Assembly (NCBI GenBank): GCA_947626495.1
Contig: CANQSJ010000009.1
Location: 1-64,000 of the forward strand
Source: an uncultured Oscillospiraceae bacterium
GTDB lineage: Bacteria > Bacillota > Clostridia > Oscillospirales > Oscillospiraceae
Direction: 5' to 3'
DNA: 64,000 nt
Shown: positions 29,739 through 39,054 of the stretch, in pieces
Numbering within the stretch: position 1 is the first letter of the stretch
Layout: the number at the start of each line of letters is the position of its first letter
Program-made: the position numbers and the translations under genes
Notes under the pieces: model-generated
What the model was told of the DNA's origin: nothing
The model's database searches: none
The model's input: the letters and a program-made list of their open reading frames with translations, nothing else

Positions 29739-30704
29739 TCACATGACGAACTGGATCACGCAGAAGGCGGCGTAAATGGCCAGCAGGGCCACGCCCTGAG
29801 ACCGGTACAGCTTTCCCTTCGCCAGGGCGGGGACGGTGAGCAGCAGCATCACCGCGAACATCACCGGGATCTCCAGCACCAGCGAGGCGTTCATGCCGGC
29901 GATGACGGAGCTCTGGGGCACGCTGAAGGGGGCCAGCGTCACAGACACGCCGCTGACCAGCACCAGGTTGAACAGGTTCGCCCCGATCACGTTGCCCAGA
30001 CTCAGGGCCCCGTGGCCCTTCACCAGGGAGGTGATGGCGGTGACCAGCTCCGGCAGGGAGGTGCCCAGGGCCACGAAGGTCAGGGCGATGACGGATTCGG
30101 GCACGCCCAGGGCCTCGGCGATGAGGGTGCCGTTGTCCACCAGCAGATCCGCGCCCACGGCGATGAGGGCCGCCCCCACCACCAGCAGCAGCAAACTCTT
30201 GCCCAGCGGCACCTCCTCCGCGGGGGCGTCCTCCGCCGCCTTGGCGGCCCGGCCGCCGGTCATCTGCCGGACGGTGAGGAACATGTAGACCGCGAACATG
30301 GCCAGCAGCACGACGCCCACGAACCGGCTGAAGTACTGGGTGGTATAGGCCACGCCAGCGTAAAACAGCGCCGCCGCGAAGAAGAACAGCACCGGGGTCC
30401 GCAGGGCGCTCCGGTCCACAGGTCCGGGCCGGGCGGCGATGGTGATGGCGGCGATGAGGGAGGTGTTGCAGATCACCGAGCCGATGGCGTTGCCGTAGGC
30501 GATCTCCCCGTGGCCGATGAGGGCGGAGGTGGTGGACACCATCACCTCCGGCAGGGTGGTGCCGATGGACACCACCGTGGCGCCGATGAGCAGCTCCGGC
30601 AGATGGAACCGCCGGGCGATGCCCGTGGCGCCGTCCACGAACCAGTCGCCGCCCTTGATCAGGCACAGCAGTCCCACGATGAACAAAAGTACAGGTACCA
30701 GCAT
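29739..30704 (-). CDS. Calcium/sodium antiporter (CaCA family, YrbG-like)
   Basis: 'GDWFVDGATGIARRFHLPELLIGATVVSIGTTLPEVMVS' and repeat 'ALTFVALGTSLPELVTAI'. Confidence 0.93.
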   Translation of the reverse strand: MLVPVLLFIVGLLCLIKGGDWFVDGATGIARRFHLPELLIGATVVSIGTTLPEVMVSTTSALIGHGEIAYGNAIGSVICNTSLIAAITIAARPGPVDRSALRTPVLFFFAAALFYAGVAYTTQYFSRFVGVVLLAMFAVYMFLTVRQMTGGRAAKAAEDAPAEEVPLGKSLLLLVVGAALIAVGADLLVDNGTLIAEALGVPESVIALTFVALGTSLPELVTAITSLVKGHGALSLGNVIGANLFNLVLVSGVSVTLAPFSVPQSSVIAGMNASLVLEIPVMFAVMLLLTVPALAKGKLYRSQGVALLAIYAAFCVIQFVM

Positions 30705-30814
30705 AGACGCTTCGCTCTCCTCTTTTTTCGCCGTCCTGGCGGACGGCCGCTACCAATATTATACCGAAGAGCGGACGGCCGTCAACCCCCGGCGGGCAAT
30801 CCGGACACAGAAGT

Positions 30815-30844
30815 GGGCCGGGAGAGACGAAGCTCCCCCGGCCC
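30815..30844 (-). terminator. Intrinsic terminator at the left end of the sugar-acid island
   Basis: GGGCCGGGAGAG-ACGA-AGCTCCCCCGGCCC. Confidence 0.6.
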
Positions 30845-30892
30845 TGGGGTATTCAAATGTCTGTCTGCACGAAAGAATGAAGAGGTACGGGA

Positions 30893-31870
30893 TCAGCCGT
30901 TCTGCTTGGCAGCCTTCTTGGCTTCCCACTCAGCGGCGGTGCCCCACTTCTTGGCGGCCCAGGAGGTGATGATGGGCACCAGGATGACCGTCACGATCAC
31001 GGCGGCGGCGCACTGCACAGTGGCGCTCTCAACATAGGGCTCCATGGAGGGAGCCGCCAGAGCCACTGCCGCCGGTGTGGCGACGCAGTTGCCTGCCGCG
31101 GTCGCTACTGCCGCTCCGGCGTAACCGGGGCGCTTGAGGATGAACTTGTCGGCCGCGATGCAGATGGCGCCGGACCAGAACACGGTGATCAGGCCCAGCA
31201 CGATGCCGGCGATGCCGCCCTTGACCAGGTTGCCCAGGCTGATGCCGGCGCCGAGGCAGAAGGCGAAGAAGGGGATCAGGACGTTCAGACCGGGCTTGAG
31301 GAAGTTGGCGATCTCCTTGTCCAGGTTGCCCAGGATCAGGCCCACGATGATGGGGGCGATGGCGCAGGCCAGGCTCTGGAAGGGGATGTCGGCCATGCCG
31401 GAGGCGCCCACGGCCACCAGGGTCAGGAAGGGACCGTCGTTGACGTTCAGCAGGGCCTGGGAGGCGATGTCGATGTCATCGCCGTAGGAGCCCACCAGGG
31501 ACATGAACAGGCCGCCGTTGGAGTTGGTGACGGCGCTGATGATGGCCAGAGAGGACAGGCCCAGCACGCCGGCAGGTCCGAAGACCGCGCCGATGACCCA
31601 GCCCAGAACGGCGCCGGCCAGGAACTTGGCCAGCAGCAGCACGATGCCGCGCTTGAGGATCTCGCCGCCGGTACGCAGCTGGATCTGGGCGCCGACGCAG
31701 AACAGGAACGCGCCGATCAGGGTGTTGGCGCCGGCATTGGACCACAGAGCCGTGACGTAGCCGCCCGCCTGGAGCAGACCAGGAGCGACGGTGTTGATAA
31801 TGACGCCCAACAGCAGGGGAACGACCATCATGCCGCCGGGGATCTTTTGGACCGTTTTCAGGATCTTCAT
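30893..31870 (-). CDS. 2-keto-3-deoxygluconate permease family transporter
   Basis: 'KTVQKIPGGMMVVPLLLGVIINTVAPGLL', 'GAFLFCVGAQI', 'AITNSNGGLFMSL'-type KdgT profile. Confidence 0.9.
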   Translation of the reverse strand: MKILKTVQKIPGGMMVVPLLLGVIINTVAPGLLQAGGYVTALWSNAGANTLIGAFLFCVGAQIQLRTGGEILKRGIVLLLAKFLAGAVLGWVIGAVFGPAGVLGLSSLAIISAVTNSNGGLFMSLVGSYGDDIDIASQALLNVNDGPFLTLVAVGASGMADIPFQSLACAIAPIIVGLILGNLDKEIANFLKPGLNVLIPFFAFCLGAGISLGNLVKGGIAGIVLGLITVFWSGAICIAADKFILKRPGYAGAAVATAAGNCVATPAAVALAAPSMEPYVESATVQCAAAVIVTVILVPIITSWAAKKWGTAAEWEAKKAAKQNG

Positions 31871-31962
31871 TGATACTCTCCTCCAATCGTTTATTTAGGG
31901 TCCTCGGGTTTATATGCCCGGGCGGGGGACCGCCCGGAGCGCGTACACGGGTTTCAGGGCGT

Positions 31963-32892
31963 TCAGCCCGGCAGATCCCACTTGCTCACAGAGAAGAAGA
32001 AGGGGACCTGTTTGCGGTATCTGTAATCGTCGTCGTCGATCTTGGACCAGTCGTGCAGGCCCAGACCGGAGCTGCGGCCGGTGTTGCCGCCGTCCAGCAG
32101 CTTCTGGGTGTACTCCTGGACCTGGGTGGTGGAGCAAAGATCGGGATAGACGTTCTTGCTGATGCTGACCTCCAGGGGCAGGCCCACGTCGTCGAAGAAC
32201 TCCAGCAGGCCGATGGAGGCGTAGCGCAGGCTCAGATACTTCATAGCAGTGTCGATGTCGTCGGCGGTGGTCACGCCGCTCTCGATCAGGTAGATGGACT
32301 CCCGATAGAGGGCCTGATGGAACCGGTTGACCAGGATGCCGGGCATGGTCTTGCGGAGGGTGACGGGGTCGCGGTGAAGCTGCTTGAGCACGGCGTAAGC
32401 CCGGTCCAGGACCTCCTTGGTGTTCTTCTCCTGGGTCACCACCTCCACCAGGGGGATCATGTGGGAGGGGTTCAGGGGGTGCACCACCAGCACGTTCTCC
32501 GGGCGGGAGGCCGTGGCGGCCAGATCGCTGGAGCTCAGAGAGGAAGTGCAGGAGGCAATGATCACGTTGGGCTCGGCATGCTGCTCGATCTGGGCGTAGA
32601 CCTCGCCCTTCTGCTTCACGTCCTCGGCCACGGCCTCGAACACGAAGGTGGTGCCCTTCAGAGCCGTCACGTCGTTGGTGATGGTCAGCAGGGCCATGGC
32701 GGCGGCCTTGTTATTCTCCTTGACCAGACCGTTGGCGATCATGTCGTCCCAGTTCTGCTCGATGGTCTTGCGGCAGCGCTCCAAACCGGCCTCGGAGCGG
32801 CCGATCACGACGCAGGGCAGACCGTGGCCGGTGATCAGGGTGGCCATGCCGGAGCCGATGACGCCGGCGCCGAATACTGAGATCTTTTCCAT
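31963..32892 (-). CDS. 3-hydroxyacyl-CoA dehydrogenase family NAD-binding protein
   Basis: 'ISVFGAGVIGSGMATLITGHGLPCVVIGRSEAG' Rossmann; 'ASCTSSLSSSDLA', 'VVHPLNPSHMIPLVEVV', 'LRKTMPGILVNRFHQALYRE'. Confidence 0.9.
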   Translation of the reverse strand: MEKISVFGAGVIGSGMATLITGHGLPCVVIGRSEAGLERCRKTIEQNWDDMIANGLVKENNKAAAMALLTITNDVTALKGTTFVFEAVAEDVKQKGEVYAQIEQHAEPNVIIASCTSSLSSSDLAATASRPENVLVVHPLNPSHMIPLVEVVTQEKNTKEVLDRAYAVLKQLHRDPVTLRKTMPGILVNRFHQALYRESIYLIESGVTTADDIDTAMKYLSLRYASIGLLEFFDDVGLPLEVSISKNVYPDLCSTTQVQEYTQKLLDGGNTGRSSGLGLHDWSKIDDDDYRYRKQVPFFFSVSKWDLPG

Positions 32893-32938
32893 AACAAATA
32901 CCTCCTTTTTGAAATCGTTGTGTGGTTACCGGGACGGA

Positions 32939-34126
32939 TCAGAACGGGGAAGAGGTGGACCAGACGCACATGGCGCCGCCGTAGCCGTTGATCTCGGGGC
33001 GGGTCTGCTTGCCGTTGCACACGTCCAGCAGGTACTCGATGCACTGCTCGCCCAGTTCCTCGGGCTTCAGCCCGTCGGTGATGATGGCGCCGGCGTTGAT
33101 GTCCATGTCGCCGTCGTCGCCGCCCACGGCGTAATAGGTCTTGCTGTTGGAGCAGATCTTGATGACCGGCGCCACGGGGTAGCCCAGGGGGTTGCCGCGG
33201 CCGGTGCTGAACATGAACAGCTGCGCGCCGCTGGCGAAGCAGCCGGTGACGTTGTCGGTGTCATAGCCGGGGCCGTCCATGATAATCAGGCCCTTGCGGT
33301 CGCCCACCCGCTCGGAGTAGTCGATCACGTCCATGACCGTGGAGGTGCCGCCCTTATGTACGCAGCCCAGGGCCTTCTCCTGGATGGTGGTCAGGCCGCC
33401 CTCCATGTTGCCGCGGGCCAGGGTCCGGCCGGTGTTCTCGCCCAGCAGGTAGCGGGTGCGCTCCTGCCACTCGTAGATCAGGTTCTTCACCTTCTGGCCG
33501 ACCTCGGGGGTGACGGAGCGGGCCGCCAGGATCTCCTCGGTGCCGAACAGCTCGGGGATCTCGCTGAGGATGGAGGTGCCGCCGTTGGAAACGATCCAGT
33601 CGGACACATAGCCGATGGCGGGGTTGGCGGTTACGCCGGACAGGGCGTCGGAGCCGCCGCACTCGGTGGCCAGGACCAGCTTGCTGATGGGCGCTTCCTT
33701 CCGCTCGCACTTGGCGGCGTCCGCCACGAATTTCTCCGCGGCCTTGACGCAGGCCTCGATGACCTTCGCACCGCCGCCGTCCTGCTGTACCACAGCGGCG
33801 TAAACGGGCTTGCCGCCGCTCTCTTTCTCTACCCGCTTGCCGATCTCCTTGGCGTCGTCGGTCTCGCAGCCGACGCCCACGATGATGGCGGCGTAGATGT
33901 TGGGGTTGCAGCAGACGCCCACCAGGGTCTCCCGCCAGCGCTCGTTCTCGCGGGGGGTGCTGCAGCCGTCGGTGTGGATCATGGGCACGACGCCGGGGAC
34001 CCGGGCCGCGATCTGGTTAATCAGGCCGTTGGCGCAGCTGCAGTTGCCGACGGCGATGACGTAGTTGCGGATGCCCACACGCCCGTCAGGGCGGTAGTAT
34101 CCCATAAAAGTCGTTGCGTGAGCCAT
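32939..34126 (-). CDS. UxaA/altronate-galactarate dehydratase family, large (catalytic) subunit
   Basis: 'FMGYYRPDGRVGIRNYVIAVGNCSCANGLINQIA', 'TECGGSDALSGVTANPAIGYVSDW', 'MDGPGYDTDNVTGCFASGAQLFMFSTGRGNPLGYPVAPVIKI'. Confidence 0.92.
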   Translation of the reverse strand: MAHATTFMGYYRPDGRVGIRNYVIAVGNCSCANGLINQIAARVPGVVPMIHTDGCSTPRENERWRETLVGVCCNPNIYAAIIVGVGCETDDAKEIGKRVEKESGGKPVYAAVVQQDGGGAKVIEACVKAAEKFVADAAKCERKEAPISKLVLATECGGSDALSGVTANPAIGYVSDWIVSNGGTSILSEIPELFGTEEILAARSVTPEVGQKVKNLIYEWQERTRYLLGENTGRTLARGNMEGGLTTIQEKALGCVHKGGTSTVMDVIDYSERVGDRKGLIIMDGPGYDTDNVTGCFASGAQLFMFSTGRGNPLGYPVAPVIKICSNSKTYYAVGGDDGDMDINAGAIITDGLKPEELGEQCIEYLLDVCNGKQTRPEINGYGGAMCVWSTSSPF

Positions 34127-34152
34127 ACACTTAACCTCCTGTCAGGCGATGA

Positions 34153-34422
34153 TCATTTCATCAGTTTTTCAGAGTCGCAGTTGTGATCGTGCACATGGGA
34201 GCCGGCGGGGATGTCCTTGGTGGCATAGCCCATGATCTCGCCGTACTTGATCACGTAATCGCCGGTCTTGATGTCCTTGACGGCCATCTTATGGGGAACG
34301 CGGATGGAGTCCAGGGCCTTGACGACCAGGCCGTTGTCAAAGTCCACCTCGTCGCCGGGGACGACCTCCTGGATGACAACGCCCACGTTGTCCTTGGGAT
34401 TGAGTCGGATGCCTTTTTTCAT
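34153..34422 (-). CDS. UxaA family small (SAF-domain) subunit
   Basis: 'MKKGIRLNPKDNVGVVIQEV...IKTGDYVIKYGEIMGYATKDIPAGSHVHDHN'. Confidence 0.88.
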   Translation of the reverse strand: MKKGIRLNPKDNVGVVIQEVVPGDEVDFDNGLVVKALDSIRVPHKMAVKDIKTGDYVIKYGEIMGYATKDIPAGSHVHDHNCDSEKLMK

Positions 34423-34484
34423 GTGCGTCTTCCTTTCTTCTGGTCTTGGTTGTTCGGTCAAATAAGGGGAGAGAGTAATATTGG

Positions 34485-34630
34485 TTGTTTAGCTTAACAA
34501 AATTAGAATACAGGAAAGACCGGGATTGTGCAATTTTTACAGAGCCTGCTTTTGTTTATAAAATGAACAAAGTAAGACTAACTTTGAATATTGTTGACTT
34601 AAAGGAGAAAAATGTTTATAATCTAAACAA
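34485..34630. promoter_or_regulatory. Three TGTTTA-N-TAAACA-like inverted repeats in the divergent promoter region of the PrpR-like regulator
   Basis: TTGTTTAGCTTAACAA (34485-34500), TTTGTT-N9-AACAAA (34551-34571), TGTTTATAATCTAAACAA (34613-34630). Confidence 0.55.
34594..34622 (+). promoter_or_regulatory. Putative sigma-A promoter of the PrpR-like regulator gene
   Basis: TTGACT-N17-TATAAT. Confidence 0.7.
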
Positions 34631-34653
34631 ACAGGAAGAGGAGGCCGCGGGAC

Positions 34654-36444
34654 ATGCTGCGAGTGCTGGGGATCGCCCCTTACGAGGGGCTGCGGGAGCT
34701 GATGGAGACGGTGGCGGAGCTGCGGGAGGACATCCGGCTGACGGCCTATGCCGGCAACTTCCACGAGGGCCTGGCCATCGCCCAGAGCATCGACCCGTCG
34801 GAATACGACGTGGTCGTATCCCGCGGCGGCACCACGGATCTGCTGCGGGAGAAGCTGTCCGCGCCGGTGTTCTCCGTTGAGCTGTCCTACTTCGACATCC
34901 TCAACGCCATCAAGCTGGCCCAGGGCTACGGCGGCCGGTTCGCCATCGCCGGCTTCCCCCGGACGGTGACCGCCGCCGCCATGCTCTGCGACATCCTCCA
35001 GTACAACGACATCCCCATCCTCGTCAACAACGGGGAGGAGGACATGGAGTCCACTCTGGCCACGCTGCGCCAGCTGGACATCTCCATGGTGGTGGGGGAC
35101 TTCATGATCACCGACTACGCCCGGGCCCATGGCCTGCACGCCATCCTCATCACCTCCGACAGCAAGGACGTGGCCAACGCCTTTGACGAGGCGGTGCGGT
35201 ATTTCAGCTATTTTCAGGACATGCGCCGGGACGTGGACTACTATCACGAGGCCCTTGTCCTGGTGCGGCGGCGGATCGTGGTGCTGGACCGGGGAGGACG
35301 GGTCCTGTTCTCCGACGCCCCTGCCTCCGCCCGCAACGCCTGCACCACGGCGGCCAAGCGGCTGCTGCCGGCGGTGATCCGCTCCGGCCGGCAGAACGTG
35401 CTGCGCCGGTACGGCGGGCACAGCTTCTCCGTCTCCGCGGACGTCTCCCGGCGGGACCGGGAGGAGTGCTATGTGTTCGACATCACGGAACTGGACCAGG
35501 GGGCGCCCGCCCGGATCTCCGGGATACGGCTGAAAAACAGCGACGAGATCTCCGGAGATTTCGTCCGGATGTTTTACGGCGGCGCCGCCCAGGCGGACAT
35601 CGTCCGGCGGCTGGAGAACTGCCGCCGGGCCCGGGCGGTGATCATCGCGGGGGAGCCGGGCACGGGCAAGGACTCCCTGGCCGAGTATATCTACGCCACC
35701 GGCGAATACGCCCAGTCGGTGCTGTGCACCGTGGACTGCGAGAGCCTGACGGCGGACATGTTCCGGAACCTGCTGGACAGCGGCGACTCGCCGCTGTATG
35801 ACCGGGGGTATGTGTTCTTCTTCCGGCGGGCGGAGCTGCTGGACCCGGCCCAGCGGCGGCAGCTGATCCAGCTGTACCGGGAGGGGGCGCTGCCGGTGCG
35901 CAACCAGATGATCTTCTCCGTCCAGGAGAGCCGCCACGGAACGGAGCGGGAGGCGGCCTGCGTGGAGGAGCTGTTCTCCGAGATCCCCAGCGTCATGCTC
36001 CGGGTGCAGCCCCTGCGCCGGCGCATCCATGAGATCCCCTCCCTGGTGACCCTCTATCTCAACGAGGAGGGCATCAAGGGCCTGCGCCGGGCGGCCGGCA
36101 TCGAGCCGGAGGGGATGAGCTATCTGCAGAGCTTTCTCTGGCCGGGGAACATCCGTCAGCTGTGCCGGGTGCTGGACGTACTGCTGCAGGTCACCAACAC
36201 CGCCTATATCCGGGCGGATGCGGTCCAGATGGCCCTGCGGGACGAGGCGTGGCAGCCCCGGACGGAGGACGCGCCGGACCCGGGGATGGACCTGGACCGG
36301 CCGCTGAACCAGATCATCGCCGACGTGGTCCGTGCCAAGCTGAGCCAGGAGGGCATGACCCAGGCCCGGGCGGCGGACGAACTGGGGATATGCCGCACCA
36401 CCCTGTGGAAGTACCTGAAAACGGAGACGAAAAAGAGCCGCTGA
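34654..36444 (+). CDS. PrpR N-terminal sensor / degenerate sigma-54-activator-type AAA / Fis HTH regulator
   Basis: PrpR_N: 'YDVVVSRGGTTDLLREKLSAPVFSVELSYFDILNAI'; Walker A 'AGEPGTGKDSL'; HTH 'MTQARAADELGICRTTLWKYLK'; no GAFTGA motif. Confidence 0.85.
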   Translation: MLRVLGIAPYEGLRELMETVAELREDIRLTAYAGNFHEGLAIAQSIDPSEYDVVVSRGGTTDLLREKLSAPVFSVELSYFDILNAIKLAQGYGGRFAIAGFPRTVTAAAMLCDILQYNDIPILVNNGEEDMESTLATLRQLDISMVVGDFMITDYARAHGLHAILITSDSKDVANAFDEAVRYFSYFQDMRRDVDYYHEALVLVRRRIVVLDRGGRVLFSDAPASARNACTTAAKRLLPAVIRSGRQNVLRRYGGHSFSVSADVSRRDREECYVFDITELDQGAPARISGIRLKNSDEISGDFVRMFYGGAAQADIVRRLENCRRARAVIIAGEPGTGKDSLAEYIYATGEYAQSVLCTVDCESLTADMFRNLLDSGDSPLYDRGYVFFFRRAELLDPAQRRQLIQLYREGALPVRNQMIFSVQESRHGTEREAACVEELFSEIPSVMLRVQPLRRRIHEIPSLVTLYLNEEGIKGLRRAAGIEPEGMSYLQSFLWPGNIRQLCRVLDVLLQVTNTAYIRADAVQMALRDEAWQPRTEDAPDPGMDLDRPLNQIIADVVRAKLSQEGMTQARAADELGICRTTLWKYLKTETKKSR

Positions 36445-36458
36445 GAGCGGCTCTTTTT
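36430..36458 (+). terminator. Bidirectional intrinsic terminator
   Basis: AAAAGAGCCGCT-GAG-AGCGGCTCTTTTT. Confidence 0.88.
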
Positions 36459-36466
36459 GTTGCGGT

Positions 36467-37627
36467 TCAGACGAAGCGGCAGACGTGGTCCACGGCGATG
36501 TCCGAGAAGCCGTAGGCCTCGGCCTTGGTGGTCCGGCCGCTGCAGGTGGCCAGCACGTCCCGGAGCAGATCCTGGGCCACGGTGGGGACGTCCTTTTCCA
36601 GCATGGTGACGGCGCTGGCGTCGAAGTCCATGTTGTCCTCCATGCGCTGGAAGGTCTCCCGGTTGCCGGTGACCTTCAGCACCGGGGCCAGGGCGTGGCC
36701 CGTGGGGGTCCCCCGGCCGGTGGTGAACACCACGATGTTGCAGCCGCCGGCCACCATGCTGGTGACGGAGGCGATGTCGTAGCCCGGGGTGTCCATGATG
36801 AGCGCGCCCTGCTTGGTGGGCCGCTCGGCCTCCTCCAGCACCTCCACCACGGGCCGGGTTCCGCCCTTGAGGATGCAGCCCAGGCTCTTCTCCTCCAGGG
36901 TGGACAGGCCGCCGGCCTTGTTGCCGGGGGTGGGCTGGCCCGCCCGGCAGTCCTGCCCGGCGGCGGCCAGATGGGCCTCATAGTCCCGGCACATATTGAT
37001 GATCCGGTTGTGAATCTCCTTGGTGGCGCCCCGGCGGGCCAGCATGTGCTCGCCGCCGATGAACTCGATGGTCTCGCTCATCATGGTGGAGGCGCCCATG
37101 TCCACCAGCATATCGCTCAGCTCGCCCACCACAGGGTTGGCCGCGATGCCGGAGGTGGCGTCGGAGCCGCCGCACTCGATGCCCAGCAGGATGTCGGACA
37201 TCTCGCAGGGCTCCCGGAGCTGTTTGCTGGCCTCGGCCACCATCTGGCGGGCGGCGCGGACGGCCTTCTCGATGGTGCGGACCGTGCCCCCCTCCTCCTG
37301 GATGCCGAAGGACACCACCGGCTTGCTGGTCAGCCGCTGGATCTTCTCCCGCAGCTCCTTGTGGGGCACCGTCTCGCAGCCCAGACCCACGATCACCACG
37401 CCGTACACGTTGGGGTTCAGGGCAAAGCCCACCAGCACCCGCTGGCTCATCTGAGTGTTGGCGGCCACATCGGAGCAGCCGGTGTTGAAGACGACGTTGA
37501 CGGTCCCCTTCACCTGGCTGGCCACCACCCGGCAGGTCTCGCTGGCGCAGGCGCACCCGGGGAGGATCAGAACGTGATTGCGGATGCCCGCCCGGCCCTC
37601 CGGCCGTTTATATCCCATGAATTGCAT
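36467..37627 (-). CDS. UxaA family dehydratase large subunit (second paralogue)
   Basis: 'FMGYKRPEGRAGIRNHVLILPGCACASETCRVVASQV', 'IECGGSDATSGIAANPVVGELSDM', 'MDTPGYDIASVTSMVAGGCNIVVFTTGRGTPTGHALAPVLKV'. Confidence 0.92.
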   Translation of the reverse strand: MQFMGYKRPEGRAGIRNHVLILPGCACASETCRVVASQVKGTVNVVFNTGCSDVAANTQMSQRVLVGFALNPNVYGVVIVGLGCETVPHKELREKIQRLTSKPVVSFGIQEEGGTVRTIEKAVRAARQMVAEASKQLREPCEMSDILLGIECGGSDATSGIAANPVVGELSDMLVDMGASTMMSETIEFIGGEHMLARRGATKEIHNRIINMCRDYEAHLAAAGQDCRAGQPTPGNKAGGLSTLEEKSLGCILKGGTRPVVEVLEEAERPTKQGALIMDTPGYDIASVTSMVAGGCNIVVFTTGRGTPTGHALAPVLKVTGNRETFQRMEDNMDFDASAVTMLEKDVPTVAQDLLRDVLATCSGRTTKAEAYGFSDIAVDHVCRFV

Positions 37628-37649
37628 AGTGTTCCGTCGCTCCTTTCGG

Positions 37650-37946
37650 TCAGATCAGCTCGCTGTCGTAATCTCTGGGCACGCCGCGGATGTTCAGATG
37701 GGACACCCAGCTGCCGGTGGGGAGATTGGTCAGGGCAACGCCGATGGACTGGGCGTATTTGATGATCTCCTCCCCGACGGCGATGTTTTGGATGGCGGCC
37801 TTGTGGCAGTAGGGGATGTCCTCCAGCGCAGGGAAGGAACAGAGCTCGTCCCCCCGGCGATAGACCACCGGCTCGCCCTTTTTCACCGGGCTGATGCAGG
37901 TGACCACGTTATCGGAGGGCTTCAGAAGCAGTGCGTTAGGCTTCAT
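37650..37946 (-). CDS. UxaA family small (SAF-domain) subunit (second paralogue)
   Basis: 'MKPNALLLKPSDNVVTCISPVKKGEPV...VGEEIIKYAQSIGVALTNLPTGSWVSHLNI'. Confidence 0.85.
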   Translation of the reverse strand: MKPNALLLKPSDNVVTCISPVKKGEPVVYRRGDELCSFPALEDIPYCHKAAIQNIAVGEEIIKYAQSIGVALTNLPTGSWVSHLNIRGVPRDYDSELI

Positions 37947-37970
37947 GGCGTCGTCTCCTCTCTCCGGCCG

Positions 37971-38894
37971 TCACAGCAGGGGGATCACCAGGTCGTTCCA
38001 GACCCGGTTGCCCACCGCGTCGTCGTTCTCCTCCAGGGACACCACGGACACCACCGTGTTGGTCCGGGGGATCATGACGGTGTACTTGCCGAAGATGCCC
38101 CACATGTGATAGGTCCCGTGAGTGGGGTCCACCCAGATCTGATAGCCGTAGTCCAGCTCGCTGCCGTCCTTGAAGCCGGGGACCGGTTTGCCGGTGTGGA
38201 TGTGGGGGGTGATCATGTCCTGGATGAACTTCTCGGAGACGATCCGCTTGCCGTTGTAGACGCCGCCGTCCATGATCATCTGTCCCAGCCGGGCCAGCTC
38301 GTCCACGTTGATGGCCATGCCGTTGGCCGCCACGGTGTGCCCCTTGGGGCAGGCGGTCATGTCCGGGTTGCCGATGCCCAGGGCCTCGAACACCCGGTAG
38401 CGGAGGAACTCGTGCATGTTCACGCCCACCTTCTTCTCCACCAGGGCGCAGAGCATGTAGGTGTTGAAGTTGTCGTACAGGAAGGTCTCGCCGCTCTTGC
38501 GGGTGAACTCGCCCACGTGGTAGAAGTAGTCGATCCAGTCCTTGGTGGTGGCCCGCAGGGGATCGTCCCGGGCGAACAGCCGCTTGCCCAGACCGGTGCT
38601 CATGATCATCATGTCCCGCACCGTCACGTCCAGGCAGTAGGGGTTGTTGATGTCGTAGGTGTACTCCGGGAAGGCGTCCGCCACCTTCTCGTCCAGCCGG
38701 ATGATGCCCTGGTCCAGGGCGATGCCCAGTCCGATGGCGCAGAAGGTCTTGGAGGCGGAGTAGGACTCGATGCGGATCAGCTTGGAGAACCGGGACCAGT
38801 AGTCCACGATCTTGCCGTTCTGCTGGATCTGCACATACAGGGTGTGGAGGTCTTCCTTCTTGATGTTGTCCACAAAGTTTTTGACGATATCCAT
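37971..38894 (-). CDS. Serine hydrolase, class C beta-lactamase fold
   Basis: SxxK in 'ESYSASKTFCAIGLGIAL'; YxN in 'FLYDNFNTYML'; no signal peptide. Confidence 0.85.
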   Translation of the reverse strand: MDIVKNFVDNIKKEDLHTLYVQIQQNGKIVDYWSRFSKLIRIESYSASKTFCAIGLGIALDQGIIRLDEKVADAFPEYTYDINNPYCLDVTVRDMMIMSTGLGKRLFARDDPLRATTKDWIDYFYHVGEFTRKSGETFLYDNFNTYMLCALVEKKVGVNMHEFLRYRVFEALGIGNPDMTACPKGHTVAANGMAINVDELARLGQMIMDGGVYNGKRIVSEKFIQDMITPHIHTGKPVPGFKDGSELDYGYQIWVDPTHGTYHMWGIFGKYTVMIPRTNTVVSVVSLEENDDAVGNRVWNDLVIPLL

Positions 38895-39054
38895 GCGCTT
38901 CTCCTTTCATCCGGCGCGTTTGCGGCGCTCCGGGGCGATATTTTTGTGTTTCTGTACAAAATGGTGATGTTTTCTTGAAATTAGCACAGAATTTGTATAA
39001 AATCAATTTAATGTTTTTTATTGGCATATAAAACAGATTTATAGGAGGAGCGCC

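Noticed and set aside
27556-30756. 1066-aa minus-strand ORF opposite uvrB and the antiporter
   Set aside because: His/Gly/Val/Leu-rich antisense product of GC-rich coding DNA ('[12 protein letters not shown]...'); uvrB and the CaCA gene on the same DNA are unmistakable.
34441-34653. Sigma-54 (-24/-12) promoter near the PrpR-like gene
   Set aside because: No convincing TGGCAC-N5-TTGC(A/T) element seen; a TTGACT-N17-TATAAT promoter is present instead.
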